From: VRUE01 sp035605695
GTDB taxonomy: Bacteria > Actinomycetota > Thermoleophilia > Solirubrobacterales > 70-9
Direction: 5' to 3'
Length of the DNA stretch: 64,000 nucleotides
Assembly: GCA_035605695.1 (NCBI GenBank)
Contig: DATNGZ010000004.1
Coordinates: 1 to 64,000 of the forward strand
The notes under the pieces were generated by a model that did no database searches, had not been told where the DNA came from, and worked only from the letters and a program-made list of their open reading frames with translations. The translations under genes and the position numbers were made by a program. Shown in pieces: positions 44,388 through 51,713 of this stretch (position 1 is the stretch's first letter; the number at the start of each line of letters is the position of its first letter).

Positions 44388-45113
44388 CTACCCGCCGGCC
44401 ACCTTTTCCTGCACTCCCCGCAGGCGGGAGATCCCCATCTCGGCGAGGCCAAGCAGCTCGTCGAGCGAGGCGCGAGAGAGCGGCGTGCGCTCGGCCGTCG
44501 CCTGCACCTCGACCAGGCCGCCGTCGCTGGTCATCACGACGTTGGCGTCGACCTCGGCGGTCGAGTCCTCGGAGTAGTCGAGGTCGCAGAGGGCGCGGCC
44601 GTCGACCATGCCGACGCTGACCGCGGCGACCGAGCCGGTCAGCGGCATCGCCTCGATCTCACCCGCGTCGAGCAGTTTCTGCAGGGCGAGGCGAAGGGCG
44701 ACGTAGCCGCCGGTAATCGCCGCGCAGCGGGTGCCGCCATCGGCCTGCAGCACGTCGCAGTCGACGTAGACACTGCGTTCGCCAAGCGCCTTGAAGTCGA
44801 CGACGACCCGCAGCGAGCGGCCGATCAGGCGCTGGATCTCAACTCCGCGCCCGTCCTGCTTGCCCTTGGCGATGTCGCGCGCCTTGCGATCGCCGGTCGA
44901 GGCGGGCAGCATCGCGTACTCGGCGGTGACCCAGCCCTTGCCGCGACCCTGCATCCAGCGCGGAACGGTGGCGTTGACCGAGGCCGTGCAGATCACTCTG
45001 GTCCGGCCCAGGGTGATCAGCGCCGAGCCGTCGGCGGTGTCGACAAAGCCGGGATCGATCGCGACCGGCCGGATGTCGGCGGGCGCGCGGTCGTAGCTGC
45101 GGGAGGCTGGCAT
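44388..45113 (-). CDS. rph: ribonuclease PH
   Basis: Phosphorolytic 3'-5' exonuclease that trims tRNA precursors. Motifs GSALITLGRTRVICTASVN, RGKGWVTAEYAMLPAST, QRLIGRSLRVVVDF, DCDVLQADGGTRCAAITGGYVAL and VGMVDGRALCDLDYSEDS are all present. Length 241, normal. Confidence 0.97.
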   Translation of the reverse strand: MPASRSYDRAPADIRPVAIDPGFVDTADGSALITLGRTRVICTASVNATVPRWMQGRGKGWVTAEYAMLPASTGDRKARDIAKGKQDGRGVEIQRLIGRSLRVVVDFKALGERSVYVDCDVLQADGGTRCAAITGGYVALRLALQKLLDAGEIEAMPLTGSVAAVSVGMVDGRALCDLDYSEDSTAEVDANVVMTSDGGLVEVQATAERTPLSRASLDELLGLAEMGISRLRGVQEKVAGG

Positions 45114-45281
45114 GGTCGCGAGTCTAAGTCAGAGGCGCCGCACGGCATTCCCCACAAACGCGGAAGGGCCGCGACGAACGCGACCCTCCCTGCCCACTGG
45201 GGGTAGCCCTTTGACACTCGGGGGGACAAGCCCGGCGCCTCGCGAGCCTGGCAAGAGCATAGGCACGTTAGCCCTGAGCAG

Positions 45282-45701
45282 TCAAGAAATTCCTTTTGGT
45301 AGAACGTTCAATCCGCGTTGGCTGAAGTGCACGTCGAAGGCAAAAGCCTCGTCGCCCCCGTCACGCTCGATCAGCGCAAACGAGGTCGCGTCGACATAGC
45401 TCCAGCGCTTGTCGTCATGGCCTTCGAGGATCTCCCAGGCCCGTTCCTCCGTCGGCCGATCGAGGTGGACGAGGTCGATCGCACCGCCGCTGCGAAACCG
45501 CCGCCCCCACTCGATCGCCTCGCCGCGGCCAACCCGGACCATCAGCGCCGTGTAGGTCTCGGCGAAGACGTAGTTCGAGGTGAAGAGCGCAACGCCCTCG
45601 GAGATCAGGCCGGCGAGCGCCGATCGCGCCCGCTGGTGCTCGGCCTCCGAGGAGTTGCGCAGCGCGACGAAGGCGCTGGTATCGATGAAGACCGACTTCA
45701 T
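45282..45701 (-). CDS. PIN-domain toxin, VapC-like
   Basis: Predicted endoribonuclease of 139 residues. Acidic PIN residues: D7 in VFIDTSAFVAL, Glu in FAETYTALM, and Asp in WSYVDATSFALI. It overlaps the upstream antitoxin-like gene by 4 bp (ATGA). As a TA toxin it would cut tRNA or rRNA unless bound. It lies next to the prophage left end but on the host side. Confidence 0.9.
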   Translation of the reverse strand: MKSVFIDTSAFVALRNSSEAEHQRARSALAGLISEGVALFTSNYVFAETYTALMVRVGRGEAIEWGRRFRSGGAIDLVHLDRPTEERAWEILEGHDDKRWSYVDATSFALIERDGGDEAFAFDVHFSQRGLNVLPKGIS

Positions 45702-45934
45702 GGGCCGTAGAGGTCGCGGTCCAAGCTGCTGACGCTGGTCCCCTCACGGCCCTTGCCGGGCGTCTCATCGACGAGGTAGCTGAGCAGGGGGTCGGCGGCG
45801 GGGTCGACACCGCGGGCCCGCTCAGCGTCGATCAGCTCGCGAACAACGCCGGCGATGCTGCCCGCCGCGCCCGCGCGCTGCTTCAGCCAGCGGTACTGGC
45901 CCTCGTCTAGATATAGCTGGGTTCGATGCCTCAT
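45698..45934 (-). CDS. VapB-like antitoxin
   Basis: Protein of 78 residues starting ATG 45934 (MRHRTQLYLDEGQYRWLKQRAG), a ribbon-helix-helix-type N-terminus. The C-terminal half (DPLLSYLVDETPGKGREG...LDRDLYGP) would thread into the PIN toxin. A perfect palindrome adjoins the start. The frame further upstream is not conserved. Confidence 0.82.
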   Translation of the reverse strand: MRHRTQLYLDEGQYRWLKQRAGAAGSIAGVVRELIDAERARGVDPAADPLLSYLVDETPGKGREGTSVSSLDRDLYGP

Positions 45935-45947
45935 GCTGTAATACAGC
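45935..45947. promoter_or_regulatory. VapB operator palindrome
   Basis: GCTGTA-A-TACAGC, a perfect 6-bp inverted repeat, directly abuts the antitoxin ATG. VapBC complexes repress their own promoters at such sites. Confidence 0.6.
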
Positions 45948-46022
45948 GTACGCCCCGACCCGGACGGAACCCGTCCCAGGGGAACCTGCAGGGGATCGAC
46001 CAGAGGCCTCAGGGCCGGCACT

Positions 46023-46046
46023 GGAGCGGCCCGCAGGGGCCGCTCC
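46023..46046. terminator. strong GC stem-loop at prophage left edge
   Basis: GGAGCGGCCC, loop GCAG, GGGCCGCTCC: a perfect 10-bp stem. On the minus strand it lies 10 bp after a 20-codon frame (46119 to 46057) that could be the severed 3' end of a host gene or chance. Confidence 0.55.
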
Positions 46047-46130
46047 ACCTCCACCCTCATTTGAAGGCCACCTTGTCGACTGCCTCCTTGATCTTGTTGA
46101 GGATCGGTAAAAGTTGCATAGGATGGCGCC

Positions 46131-47615
46131 TTGGCTCTGAGACTTGACGGATACGTCCGTGTGAGCCGTGTCGGGGGGCGAGAAGGCGAGGGCTACATCT
46201 CGCCCGACGTGCAACGGGACGCGATCAACGCCTACGCCGCGCAGATGGGTGGCGTCATCGTCGCATGGCACGACGACCAGGACTTCAGCGGTGGCAACAC
46301 CGAGCGGCCCGGCTTCCAAGCCATGCTGAACCGCCTCGAGGAGCGAGAGACCGACGGCATCGTCGTGATGAGCATCGACCGCTTTGCCCGGTCGACCGCA
46401 GACGGCTCGCGGATCGTCAAAGAAATCGTCGAGCGAGACCAGGTCTTCGCCTCCTGCCACGAGCGCATCGACCCGCGCACCGACGAGGGGCGCTACATGC
46501 TGCGGAGCTTCCTCAGCAACGCCGAGCTCTTCCTCGACCAGGTCGGCACGCGGTGGAAGACGGCAAAGGGTCGGGCGATCGCCCGCGGCGCCCACATCGG
46601 GCCGACGCCGACCGGCTACCTGAAGGTCAAGCCGATCCCGCTGAAGCCCAAGCACATTTCCCCGGTGGACTCTGCGGCCATTGGCGGCCCGACTGAACCG
46701 GGGCTTCTCGTCCCCTCCCCCACCCACGGCAATGCGATGACCAAGCTCTTCGAGATGGGCGCGACCCGCTCCCATAGCGACGTCGCCCTGGCCCGATGGA
46801 TGACCAACGAGGCGCCCCGGGAAGGCGGCGCCGCATGGAACCCGAGCGAGGTGCGGCGCTGGTTCGCCAACCGGACCTACCTCGGCGAGGTTCGCTACGG
46901 AGACATGGTCAACCAGACCGCCCACACACCGCTGACGGACGAGAAGACCTGGCAGCGCTGCCAGCGGGCGCCGGGAGAAGCCAGGCTCATCGCGTCGGAT
47001 TACCTCTTGAAGGGCCTCGTTCGATGCGCGGCCTGCCGCTACGCAATGGGAGGGCACGGAGCCGCCTATCGCTGCCACCGCGCCGGCAGAGGGTGCCCGG
47101 CGCCCGCGAGCATCAACGCAGTGCGGGTCGAGAACTACGTGATCACGATGCTCACCGCTCACCAGCAGGGATTGCTGCTGGCCCAGAGTGAAACCGACGA
47201 CTCGGGTGTAGAGGCGATTGCGCGATTTGACGAGGCCGCGCTCGAGGTGAAGAAGTTCGTCGCCGACACCGAAGCTCGCAAGCTTCTCGGAGACGCAGCC
47301 TGGCAGGAAGGATTGCGCGTGCGCGTCGCCGAGGAAGAATCTCGTCGCCCGGCCAGAGATGAGGCGCTCGCAAAGGAAGAGGCCACGCAACTCGCTCTGG
47401 TCTCGGCCGCCGACCTCGATCGCAAAGATCCCAAGGAACGCCATGCCCTACGCGACCTCCTGACGGGCATGGTCCGCCACGTCTTCGTTCGGCGTGCCGA
47501 CCACATGGCCCCTGCCAGCGAGCGCGCCCTGGTCGTCTGGAGCGACGACCTCCGCGCCATCGCCCTCCCCAGCAAACAGACTGGAGCGGGTCCCTTTGAG
47601 CCGATCCGGTGGTGA
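46131..47615 (+). CDS. int: large serine integrase
   Basis: Site-specific recombinase of 494 residues. Resolvase domain at the N-terminus with catalytic S12 in YVRVSRVGG, then VQRDAINAYAAQ, GIVVMSIDRFARSTAD (catalytic Arg region). Recombinase domain follows (PTPTGYLKV, WNPSEVRRWFANRTYLGEVRYG), then a zinc ribbon RCAACRYAMGG...CHRAGRGCP and a coiled coil (about 380-440). TTG 46131 follows an AGGA site. It marks the left end of a prophage; attP would be expected close to the gene, in 46047-46130 or 47616-47722. Confidence 0.93.
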   Translation: MALRLDGYVRVSRVGGREGEGYISPDVQRDAINAYAAQMGGVIVAWHDDQDFSGGNTERPGFQAMLNRLEERETDGIVVMSIDRFARSTADGSRIVKEIVERDQVFASCHERIDPRTDEGRYMLRSFLSNAELFLDQVGTRWKTAKGRAIARGAHIGPTPTGYLKVKPIPLKPKHISPVDSAAIGGPTEPGLLVPSPTHGNAMTKLFEMGATRSHSDVALARWMTNEAPREGGAAWNPSEVRRWFANRTYLGEVRYGDMVNQTAHTPLTDEKTWQRCQRAPGEARLIASDYLLKGLVRCAACRYAMGGHGAAYRCHRAGRGCPAPASINAVRVENYVITMLTAHQQGLLLAQSETDDSGVEAIARFDEAALEVKKFVADTEARKLLGDAAWQEGLRVRVAEEESRRPARDEALAKEEATQLALVSAADLDRKDPKERHALRDLLTGMVRHVFVRRADHMAPASERALVVWSDDLRAIALPSKQTGAGPFEPIRW

Positions 47616-47722
47616 GGCGACGTGCCAGGTCCCGCCGAGGCGAGCTTCCAAGCCGTCCCGCAGCGATTCCACCCCGCGCTGTATGGCGAGAGGTCCAGGG
47701 TCGAGCTGCTCAAGTACTAGTG

Positions 47723-47962
47723 TCACTCCAGTCCACCGGCAGAGCTGCCGGTCTCCTCGTCGAGTTCGCGGTTCAGCTCGTCCAGCTCTTCGCAGTGGCG
47801 GACGTAGGCGCGAGCGCAGGTGGCGTGCATCCAGCCCTTGTCTGAGCCGTCGACCTTCGCGACGTAGTGCTCACCCTTGACGATCGGCTCAGGGCACATG
47901 GCGCAGTCCCCGCTTCGCTTAGCGAGGACTTCTGCGCTGCAGGTGAGCTCGGCCACGGTCAC
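47723..47962 (-). CDS. phage zinc-finger-like protein
   Basis: 79 residues, GTG 47962 overlapping the upstream stop (GTGA). Zinc-type ligands CAMCPEPIVKGEHY...WMHATCARAYVRHC (C, C, H, C) in a layout seen in phage PARP-type or HNH-like fingers. The C-terminal SSAGGLE codons run through a palindrome (47735-47752). Last gene of the leftward early operon. Role unknown. Confidence 0.7.
   Translation of the reverse strand: MTVAELTCSAEVLAKRSGDCAMCPEPIVKGEHYVAKVDGSDKGWMHATCARAYVRHCEELDELNRELDEETGSSAGGLE
47735..47752. repeat. prophage palindrome ACCGGCAG-NN-CTGCCGGT, copy 1
   Basis: Perfect 8-bp arms around AG at the 3' end of the early operon. The same arms recur at 59712-59729; a shortened form is at 51475-51488 and a half-site at about 55555-55567. 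Confidence 0.7.
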
Positions 47963-48537
47963 CCTGTCGTCGCCTCGTCGATCGCCGGGTGCTCCCACCC
48001 CTCACCGGCATCAGGCCCGCAGGCCGAGCAGAGACCCGGTTCGAGCCAGCCGCAGCCGCCAAAGTCCTCGTGCCAGCAGGCGCGCTCAGGCGTGCAGCCG
48101 CAGACGCGACAGGCGAACGGATACAGCACTGAGAGCAAGCCGACGATGTTGGGCGGGACCCAGCCCGCCGGCTTCAGCAGCTTGCCGTCCCCGCGTTTGG
48201 GCCCGCCGCCCTTCGCCATGTTGGTGCGGTGGACCTCCTCCCAGAACGGGGCAAGGTCGATGCCGAAGGTGACCGCCGCGCCGTAGACGACGCAGAGCAA
48301 GTCGCAGAAGCCGTCGATCGCGCCAGCGAGGGACTGCTCGCGCTCGGGTTCGCCGTCGCCGAATTCGATGTAGACGGGGCGACCGGTGATCGCTTCGGCG
48401 GTCTCGCGCGCCTCCTCGAGGATGAGGTCGGCGTTGACCTGCGGGCGACGGATCGCGGGCGTCTCGCCGATCACCAGTCCGGTCGCCCGGAAGAAGTCGT
48501 AGACGTCGCTCTGGACCCGGTGCTCGAGGGGCGCCAT
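47959..48537 (-). CDS. MazG-like NTP pyrophosphohydrolase with Cys-rich tail
   Basis: 192 residues. The first 130 are an all-alpha NTP-PPase of the type common in phages: VNADLILEEARETAEAI with the EExxE metal motif, AIDGFCDLLCVVYGAA, and FWEEVHRTNMAKGGG...DGKLLKPAGWVPPN. It would hydrolyse certain (d)NTPs. The end (CRVCGCTPERACWHEDFGGCGWLEPGLCSACG) is a zinc-binding module. Coupled to both neighbours. Confidence 0.8.
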   Translation of the reverse strand: MAPLEHRVQSDVYDFFRATGLVIGETPAIRRPQVNADLILEEARETAEAITGRPVYIEFGDGEPEREQSLAGAIDGFCDLLCVVYGAAVTFGIDLAPFWEEVHRTNMAKGGGPKRGDGKLLKPAGWVPPNIVGLLSVLYPFACRVCGCTPERACWHEDFGGCGWLEPGLCSACGPDAGEGWEHPAIDEATTG

Positions 48538-48956
48538 CAGGCCCTCCCCGCCGCATTGACGGCGCCGTTAGCGCTGTCGCGGATCAGCTTGCCGTACTTC
48601 CGCATCGACTCGACGTCGCCGAGGTAGAGCACCCGGGCGACCGTTGCCGGTGCGGCGCCAGCAACGCCGACCTGGAAATCGTGAATGAGCGCCGGCAGTT
48701 TGATCCCCACCTGACCCGACGCCGCGTCGACCAGGGCGGCCCGGACTACAACGCTGTCGGCGAGGATGACGTCGTCGTCGAGGTTGAACTGCTTGCGGAG
48801 GCGCTCGCTGGCGAGCCTCGCTGCGTCGTCTGGGATCGGCTCGAAGGGAAGATCGACAGACGGGGTGCCCATGCACTTCGCCCACTCGTCGAGCGTGTGG
48901 TCACCGCTTCGTCGACCGCACGCGGCGCACGGGTCGTTGAGGCCTTCGACGGGCAT
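48537..48956 (-). CDS. phage protein of unknown function
   Basis: 139 residues from ATG 48956, sharing a base with the previous stop. N-terminal CAACGRRSGDHTLDEWAKCM carries a possible zinc site (C, C, H, C). The rest (FEPIPDDAARLASERL..., ALIHDFQVGVAGAAPATVARVLYLGDVESMRKYGKLIRDS) resembles no family I know. Confidence 0.6.
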   Translation of the reverse strand: MPVEGLNDPCAACGRRSGDHTLDEWAKCMGTPSVDLPFEPIPDDAARLASERLRKQFNLDDDVILADSVVVRAALVDAASGQVGIKLPALIHDFQVGVAGAAPATVARVLYLGDVESMRKYGKLIRDSANGAVNAAGRA

Positions 48957-49063
48957 CAGCCTGCTCCGACCTTCTCGACGTGCCCACACCGAGTGCAGAC
49001 GAGCAGGTGCTCGAAGCGGCGCATCTTGCAGCCAAACCACCAGCATTGGAGGCGCGCAATCAC
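48956..49063 (-). CDS. micro-protein, zinc ribbon, 35 residues
   Basis: GTG 49063 overlaps the upstream stop (GTGA) and its TGA overlaps the next ATG. Sequence has four Cys (QCWWFGC, CTRCGHVEK) fit for one zinc. Common small phage protein type. Confidence 0.6.
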   Translation of the reverse strand: MIARLQCWWFGCKMRRFEHLLVCTRCGHVEKVGAG

Positions 49064-49332
49064 TGGCGGTCTCCAGTGGGTTCGTAAGTGGCCTCGAAGA
49101 CGTCGGGCTTGCAGGCGCTGACACCACCGTCGTGGTGGCGGAGGATCCAGTCGCCGACCTCAGCAGTCGCCTTCCGGGTTCCGTTCCTGGTCTCTTTGAC
49201 GATCCCGCCGGTGCCGTCGCCTGCGACCTGCTCGTCGGGCAAGAGGAACGTGAGATCGAAGCCTCCGTCGAAGAGGAAGGCGTCGACCAGGTCGCAGTCG
49301 ACCGGGCGCTTGCGGAACCGTCGAGCCGTCAC
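49060..49332 (-). CDS. phage protein of the CKPDIFEATYE type
   Basis: 90 residues from GTG 49332. It carries the widespread phage pattern ARRFRKRPV...VGDWILRHHDGGVSACKPDVFEATYEPTG. The longer frame to 49512 overlaps another small gene and lacks conservation. Function of this family is unknown. Confidence 0.72.
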   Translation of the reverse strand: MTARRFRKRPVDCDLVDAFLFDGGFDLTFLLPDEQVAGDGTGGIVKETRNGTRKATAEVGDWILRHHDGGVSACKPDVFEATYEPTGDRQ

Positions 49333-49481
49333 AGCACTGCTTCCCCGAGCATCCACAAGCCGGCCACGAAGGCGACGACTGAGATCCACACCAGCAGCTC
49401 GAGGAGGGACATCCCCCGCTGCGGTTCCGAGTAGCTCGCGTGGTGCGGGCGGCCGGGGCCGGGGGTTGGCAGCTGCGTCAC
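49329..49481 (-). CDS. single-helix membrane micro-protein, 50 residues
   Basis: GTG 49481 to TGA 49329, overlapping both neighbours (GTGA each side). A polar head with His and Pro, then a hydrophobic segment SLLELLVWISVVAFVAGLWML. Too short for ordinary gene calls. Confidence 0.6.
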   Translation of the reverse strand: MTQLPTPGPGRPHHASYSEPQRGMSLLELLVWISVVAFVAGLWMLGEAVL

Positions 49482-49810
49482 TTGGCTGCCTCCTCGTAGC
49501 GCAGCAGCCCACGGTGGTCCCGGATTACCCTGTAGCGACCCGGTGCCACCGGAGGACCGCCGAGGTTGCTCAGGTGGGCGTGGAGCTCGCAGTCGAAGAG
49601 CTCGCCATCCAGGCGCTCACGAAGCGGGTGCTGGATCGAGAAGTTCGTCGGGGTGAAGACGACGATGTGCTCGGTCTCTCGCTCGGCAAGCAGCTCGTCG
49701 ACGGCAGCAGGCCGGGGACAGGTCTCGTAGGAGCAGGTGACGTGCCCGCCGCCGCCGACAAACAGCGTCTCGCCGCAACCGATCGGGCAGTGACCTCGTA
49801 CGTTGATCAT
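49478..49810 (-). CDS. Cys-rich actinophage protein, DUF6085-like
   Basis: 110 residues from ATG 49810 with GGGGAG upstream. VRGHCPIGCGETLFVGGGGHVTCSYETCPRP holds four Cys; then ETEHIVVFTPTNFSIQHPLRERLDGELFDCELHAHL. I recall the same arrangement in actinophage DUF6085 proteins, from memory and unverified. Function unknown. Confidence 0.68.
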   Translation of the reverse strand: MINVRGHCPIGCGETLFVGGGGHVTCSYETCPRPAAVDELLAERETEHIVVFTPTNFSIQHPLRERLDGELFDCELHAHLSNLGGPPVAPGRYRVIRDHRGLLRYEEAAK

Positions 49811-50208
49811 CGCTCCCCTCTCTGGGTGGTTTCGCTTGATCGGAGGCGCACGCGGTCGCCGTCGCCCTCCTCGAGGTCCCCGCTCTTGACGAGTTCCTTG
49901 TAGGCGTAGTCGACGGCCCTCACGCTCTTGCCGGCACCGCCGACGGTGCGGAGCTCGAACTTGCGGATCCACTCGCGGCGCTCGGACCCGGCGTAGGCGA
50001 GCAGAGTGAGCATGGCTGCCGCGACTTCGTCGTCGAAGGCGTTGGCCTCTGCGATCTTGTCCTCGAGGAGGTCTCGATCGACCGGGACCATCCAGTTCCC
50101 CACCGCGATGTCGGCGGGCTGGCCGTGACGGCAGTAGACGGGGGTGTCAGAGGTGCGAGCGCAGCCGATGCTCGGGCACGCGAAGACCTTGCGGGCGGTG
50201 GTGCTCAT
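49807..50208 (-). CDS. phage protein with N-terminal Cys cluster
   Basis: 133 residues. FACPSIGCARTSDTPVYCRHG could bind zinc; the rest looks helical (DRDLLEDKIAEANAFDDEVAAAMLTLLAYAG) with a winged-helix-like end. It overlaps the next gene by ATGA. Unrecognised family. Confidence 0.6.
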   Translation of the reverse strand: MSTTARKVFACPSIGCARTSDTPVYCRHGQPADIAVGNWMVPVDRDLLEDKIAEANAFDDEVAAAMLTLLAYAGSERREWIRKFELRTVGGAGKSVRAVDYAYKELVKSGDLEEGDGDRVRLRSSETTQRGER

Positions 50209-50294
50209 TGAAACGCCGCCACGGTCAGGAGGGCGATGCCGACCAGGAGCAGGACGCCGCCGGCGATCAGAGTCCGGTTGAAGACGATGATCAC
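50205..50294 (-). CDS. membrane micro-protein, 29 residues
   Basis: GTG 50294 to TGA 50205, with 4-bp overlaps to both neighbours. Nearly all hydrophobic (LIAGGVLLLVGIALLTVAAF). Kept because the overlap chain is unbroken. Confidence 0.5.
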   Translation of the reverse strand: MIIVFNRTLIAGGVLLLVGIALLTVAAFQ

Positions 50295-50557
50295 GACACG
50301 CGCCTCAGTTCGATGTCTTCGCGGCGACGATCGAGCGCTGCTTCGAGACGCTCTCGCTCAGCGGGGAGGTCGACGGGCTGCTCGGGTTGGGGGCGAACCC
50401 GGCGCCCCGGGGTGACCGAAGTGCGGCGGACCCACTTGGCGTAGAGCCAGCACATGGCTATGACGAATGCGGTAAGGGTGATTGCCAGGCCGAGACCCAC
50501 CGCGAGCTGGTAAATCGTGAGCGCGACGGCTTCGAGGAGCAGACCGAGGTCGGGCAT
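50291..50557 (-). CDS. phage membrane protein, 88 residues
   Basis: An N-terminal helix pair (LLEAVALTIYQLAVGLGLAITLTAFVIAMCWLY) and a basic, Pro-rich cytoplasmic C-terminus with a short coiled coil (PAERERLEAALDRRRED). Abuts the upstream small gene. Function unknown. Confidence 0.62.
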   Translation of the reverse strand: MPDLGLLLEAVALTIYQLAVGLGLAITLTAFVIAMCWLYAKWVRRTSVTPGRRVRPQPEQPVDLPAERERLEAALDRRREDIELRRVS

Positions 50558-50674
50558 TTACTTCCGCCCCCAGCGTTCGTCGTCTCGGCCAGCGGCGACG
50601 GCGAGGGAGATGCCGAAGAGGAAGGCGAGGAGGAAGGCGAGGAGAACTGCAGCAATGAGGACGTAGACGAGCAT
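50558..50674 (-). CDS. membrane micro-protein, 38 residues
   Basis: ATG 50674 shares bases with the HTH gene stop. One helix (LVYVLIAAVLLAFLLAFLFGISLAVAA segment) and a charged tail GRDDERWGRK. Confidence 0.55.
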   Translation of the reverse strand: MLVYVLIAAVLLAFLLAFLFGISLAVAAGRDDERWGRK

Positions 50675-50937
50675 CAGGCTGCGGCCGCGGCTTTCTCGGC
50701 GGCACCGTGGTCGATGTAGAACCAGTCGATGCTCTCCCGCTGGAGGCCTACGGCGAGAAGGGCGAGGTTCTCTTCCCCTGGAGTGACGTCTCCTTTGCGC
50801 CACCTGCGTATCGCACGCTCGTGCTGACCCGTGATCTGGCTCAGTTCCCCAGGGCCAAGGCCCAGCTCCTTCATCGCCAGGGTGATGTTCTGGGCGATCC
50901 GCTCCTTCATGGTGGGCTTTGCCTGTCCGGGCAGCAT
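50674..50937 (-). CDS. Cro/XRE-type HTH protein heading the early operon
   Basis: 87 residues. HTH region is LAMKELGLGPGELSQITGQHERAIRRWRKGDVTPGEENLALLAVGL. It starts 22 bp from the divergent repressor-like gene and begins the leftward run of small genes, the position of a Cro-like early regulator. Confidence 0.82.
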   Translation of the reverse strand: MLPGQAKPTMKERIAQNITLAMKELGLGPGELSQITGQHERAIRRWRKGDVTPGEENLALLAVGLQRESIDWFYIDHGAAEKAAAAA

Positions 50938-50975
50938 CTGTCCGCTATAGTAGCAGACTATGTCCGGACGGAATC
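50921..50975. promoter_or_regulatory. lysis-lysogeny switch region
   Basis: Starts of the two divergent HTH genes are only 22 bp apart (50938-50959). The spacer has an imperfect dyad GTCCGC-TATAGTA-GCAGAC, and TGTCCG occurs three times (about 50927, 50938, 50961). Promoters must lie inside the coding starts, or transcripts are leaderless. Confidence 0.6.
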
Positions 50976-51448
50976 AGTCCACCAAGTTGACAGGCCCTGC
51001 CCTGCTCCGGCTGGCAGCCTTCAGGGAAATGGCTACCGACCACATCAAGCGGGTGGGGCAAGCACTGCGGGAACGACGCGAAGAGCTCGGCTTGAGCAAG
51101 GCGGCATTTGCCCGGACAGTCCATGCCGACGTCCGGACCATCACTCGCTATGAGAAAGGCGAAACCGCAGGCGCGCTCAGCGCAATGGAGCAGCTGGCGG
51201 CCGGCCTCAAAACGACCGAGGATGAGATCTTCGCCGCTGCTGCGAAGCTGCGGGAGGAGAACAGCACGGCGCCACGAGAGGCCCCAGCTAGCGATAGCGA
51301 GAGACTCGACCGAATTGAAGGCCTGCTCGAGCAGCTCGTCGAGCGCGACGGGGTCGGGGATCCCGACCAGGCAGCCGAGATACAGCGGCAGGGCGAAACG
51401 GCCAAGGCTCAGCTGGATCGCGCCGCTGATCGGCGCCGGGCCAGCTAG
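50960..51448 (+). CDS. XRE-family repressor
   Basis: 162 residues. HTH at about 30-85: VGQALRERREELGLSKAAFARTVHADVRTITRYEKGETAGALSAMEQLAAGL. The C-terminal part is a coiled coil (LDRIEGLLEQLVERD) without a LexA-type protease, so induction is not by self-cleavage. Likely phage repressor. Confidence 0.85.
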   Translation: MSGRNQSTKLTGPALLRLAAFREMATDHIKRVGQALRERREELGLSKAAFARTVHADVRTITRYEKGETAGALSAMEQLAAGLKTTEDEIFAAAAKLREENSTAPREAPASDSERLDRIEGLLEQLVERDGVGDPDQAAEIQRQGETAKAQLDRAADRRRAS

Positions 51449-51474
51449 CTGCTTTTCACCAGCTGCAGTTCCGG

Positions 51475-51488
51475 CGGCAGATCTGCCG
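51475..51488. repeat. prophage palindrome, shortened copy
   Basis: CGGCAGATCTGCCG, perfect 14-bp palindrome after the repressor gene, sharing the GGCAG/CTGCC core of the copies at 47735 and 59712. Confidence 0.55.
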
Positions 51489-51500
51489 GTTGCTCGCCAT

Positions 51501-51523
51501 CGAGGATCTCGTCGAGATCCTCG
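51501..51523. repeat. perfect 23-bp palindrome
   Basis: CGAGGATCTCG, T, CGAGATCCTCG: 11-bp perfect arms. It lies in the 265-bp gene-free stretch 51449-51713 between repressor and winged-helix genes. Could be an operator, partition site or terminator. The remainder of the stretch shows no supported gene. Confidence 0.6.
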
Positions 51524-51713
51524 AGCGCCCGGCGAAGGCAATCCGGCGGATGCCGTAGTGCCCTGATCGAGAAGTAGATCGCCCAGAGCTGGGCCAGCTC
51601 TCGCTCGCTAGGCACCATGCAGACAATACCGTTCGGTGATCTCTCCCCGCCGCACCATTGGCTGCACTATTCCGGAGTGGTTAAGACTTTGTCAAAGGAA
51701 CTTTCTTAGGCGA

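Noticed and set aside
45114..45281. Possible small RNA between rph and the VapC-like gene
   Set aside because: GC-rich with short stems, but no match to SRP RNA, 6S RNA or tRNA features that I can recognise.
46057..46119. 20-codon minus frame at the prophage edge as a gene
   Set aside because: It has a start and stop, but is too short and lacks context; kept only as a possible cut gene end in the border finding.
45822..47444. 540-residue minus-strand frame over the integrase
   Set aside because: Antisense of a clear serine integrase; no conserved motif of its own.
47609..47845. Plus-strand frame after the integrase
   Set aside because: Overlaps the convergent zinc-finger gene almost fully and has no ribosome site.
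51445..51620. Minus-strand protein-like frame (ELAQLWAIYFSIRALRH...) after the repressor gene
   Set aside because: A TAG lies just upstream in this frame and no ATG, GTG or TTG follows it in a useful place; the ATG at 51620 is in another frame. Possibly a decayed gene, but not supported.
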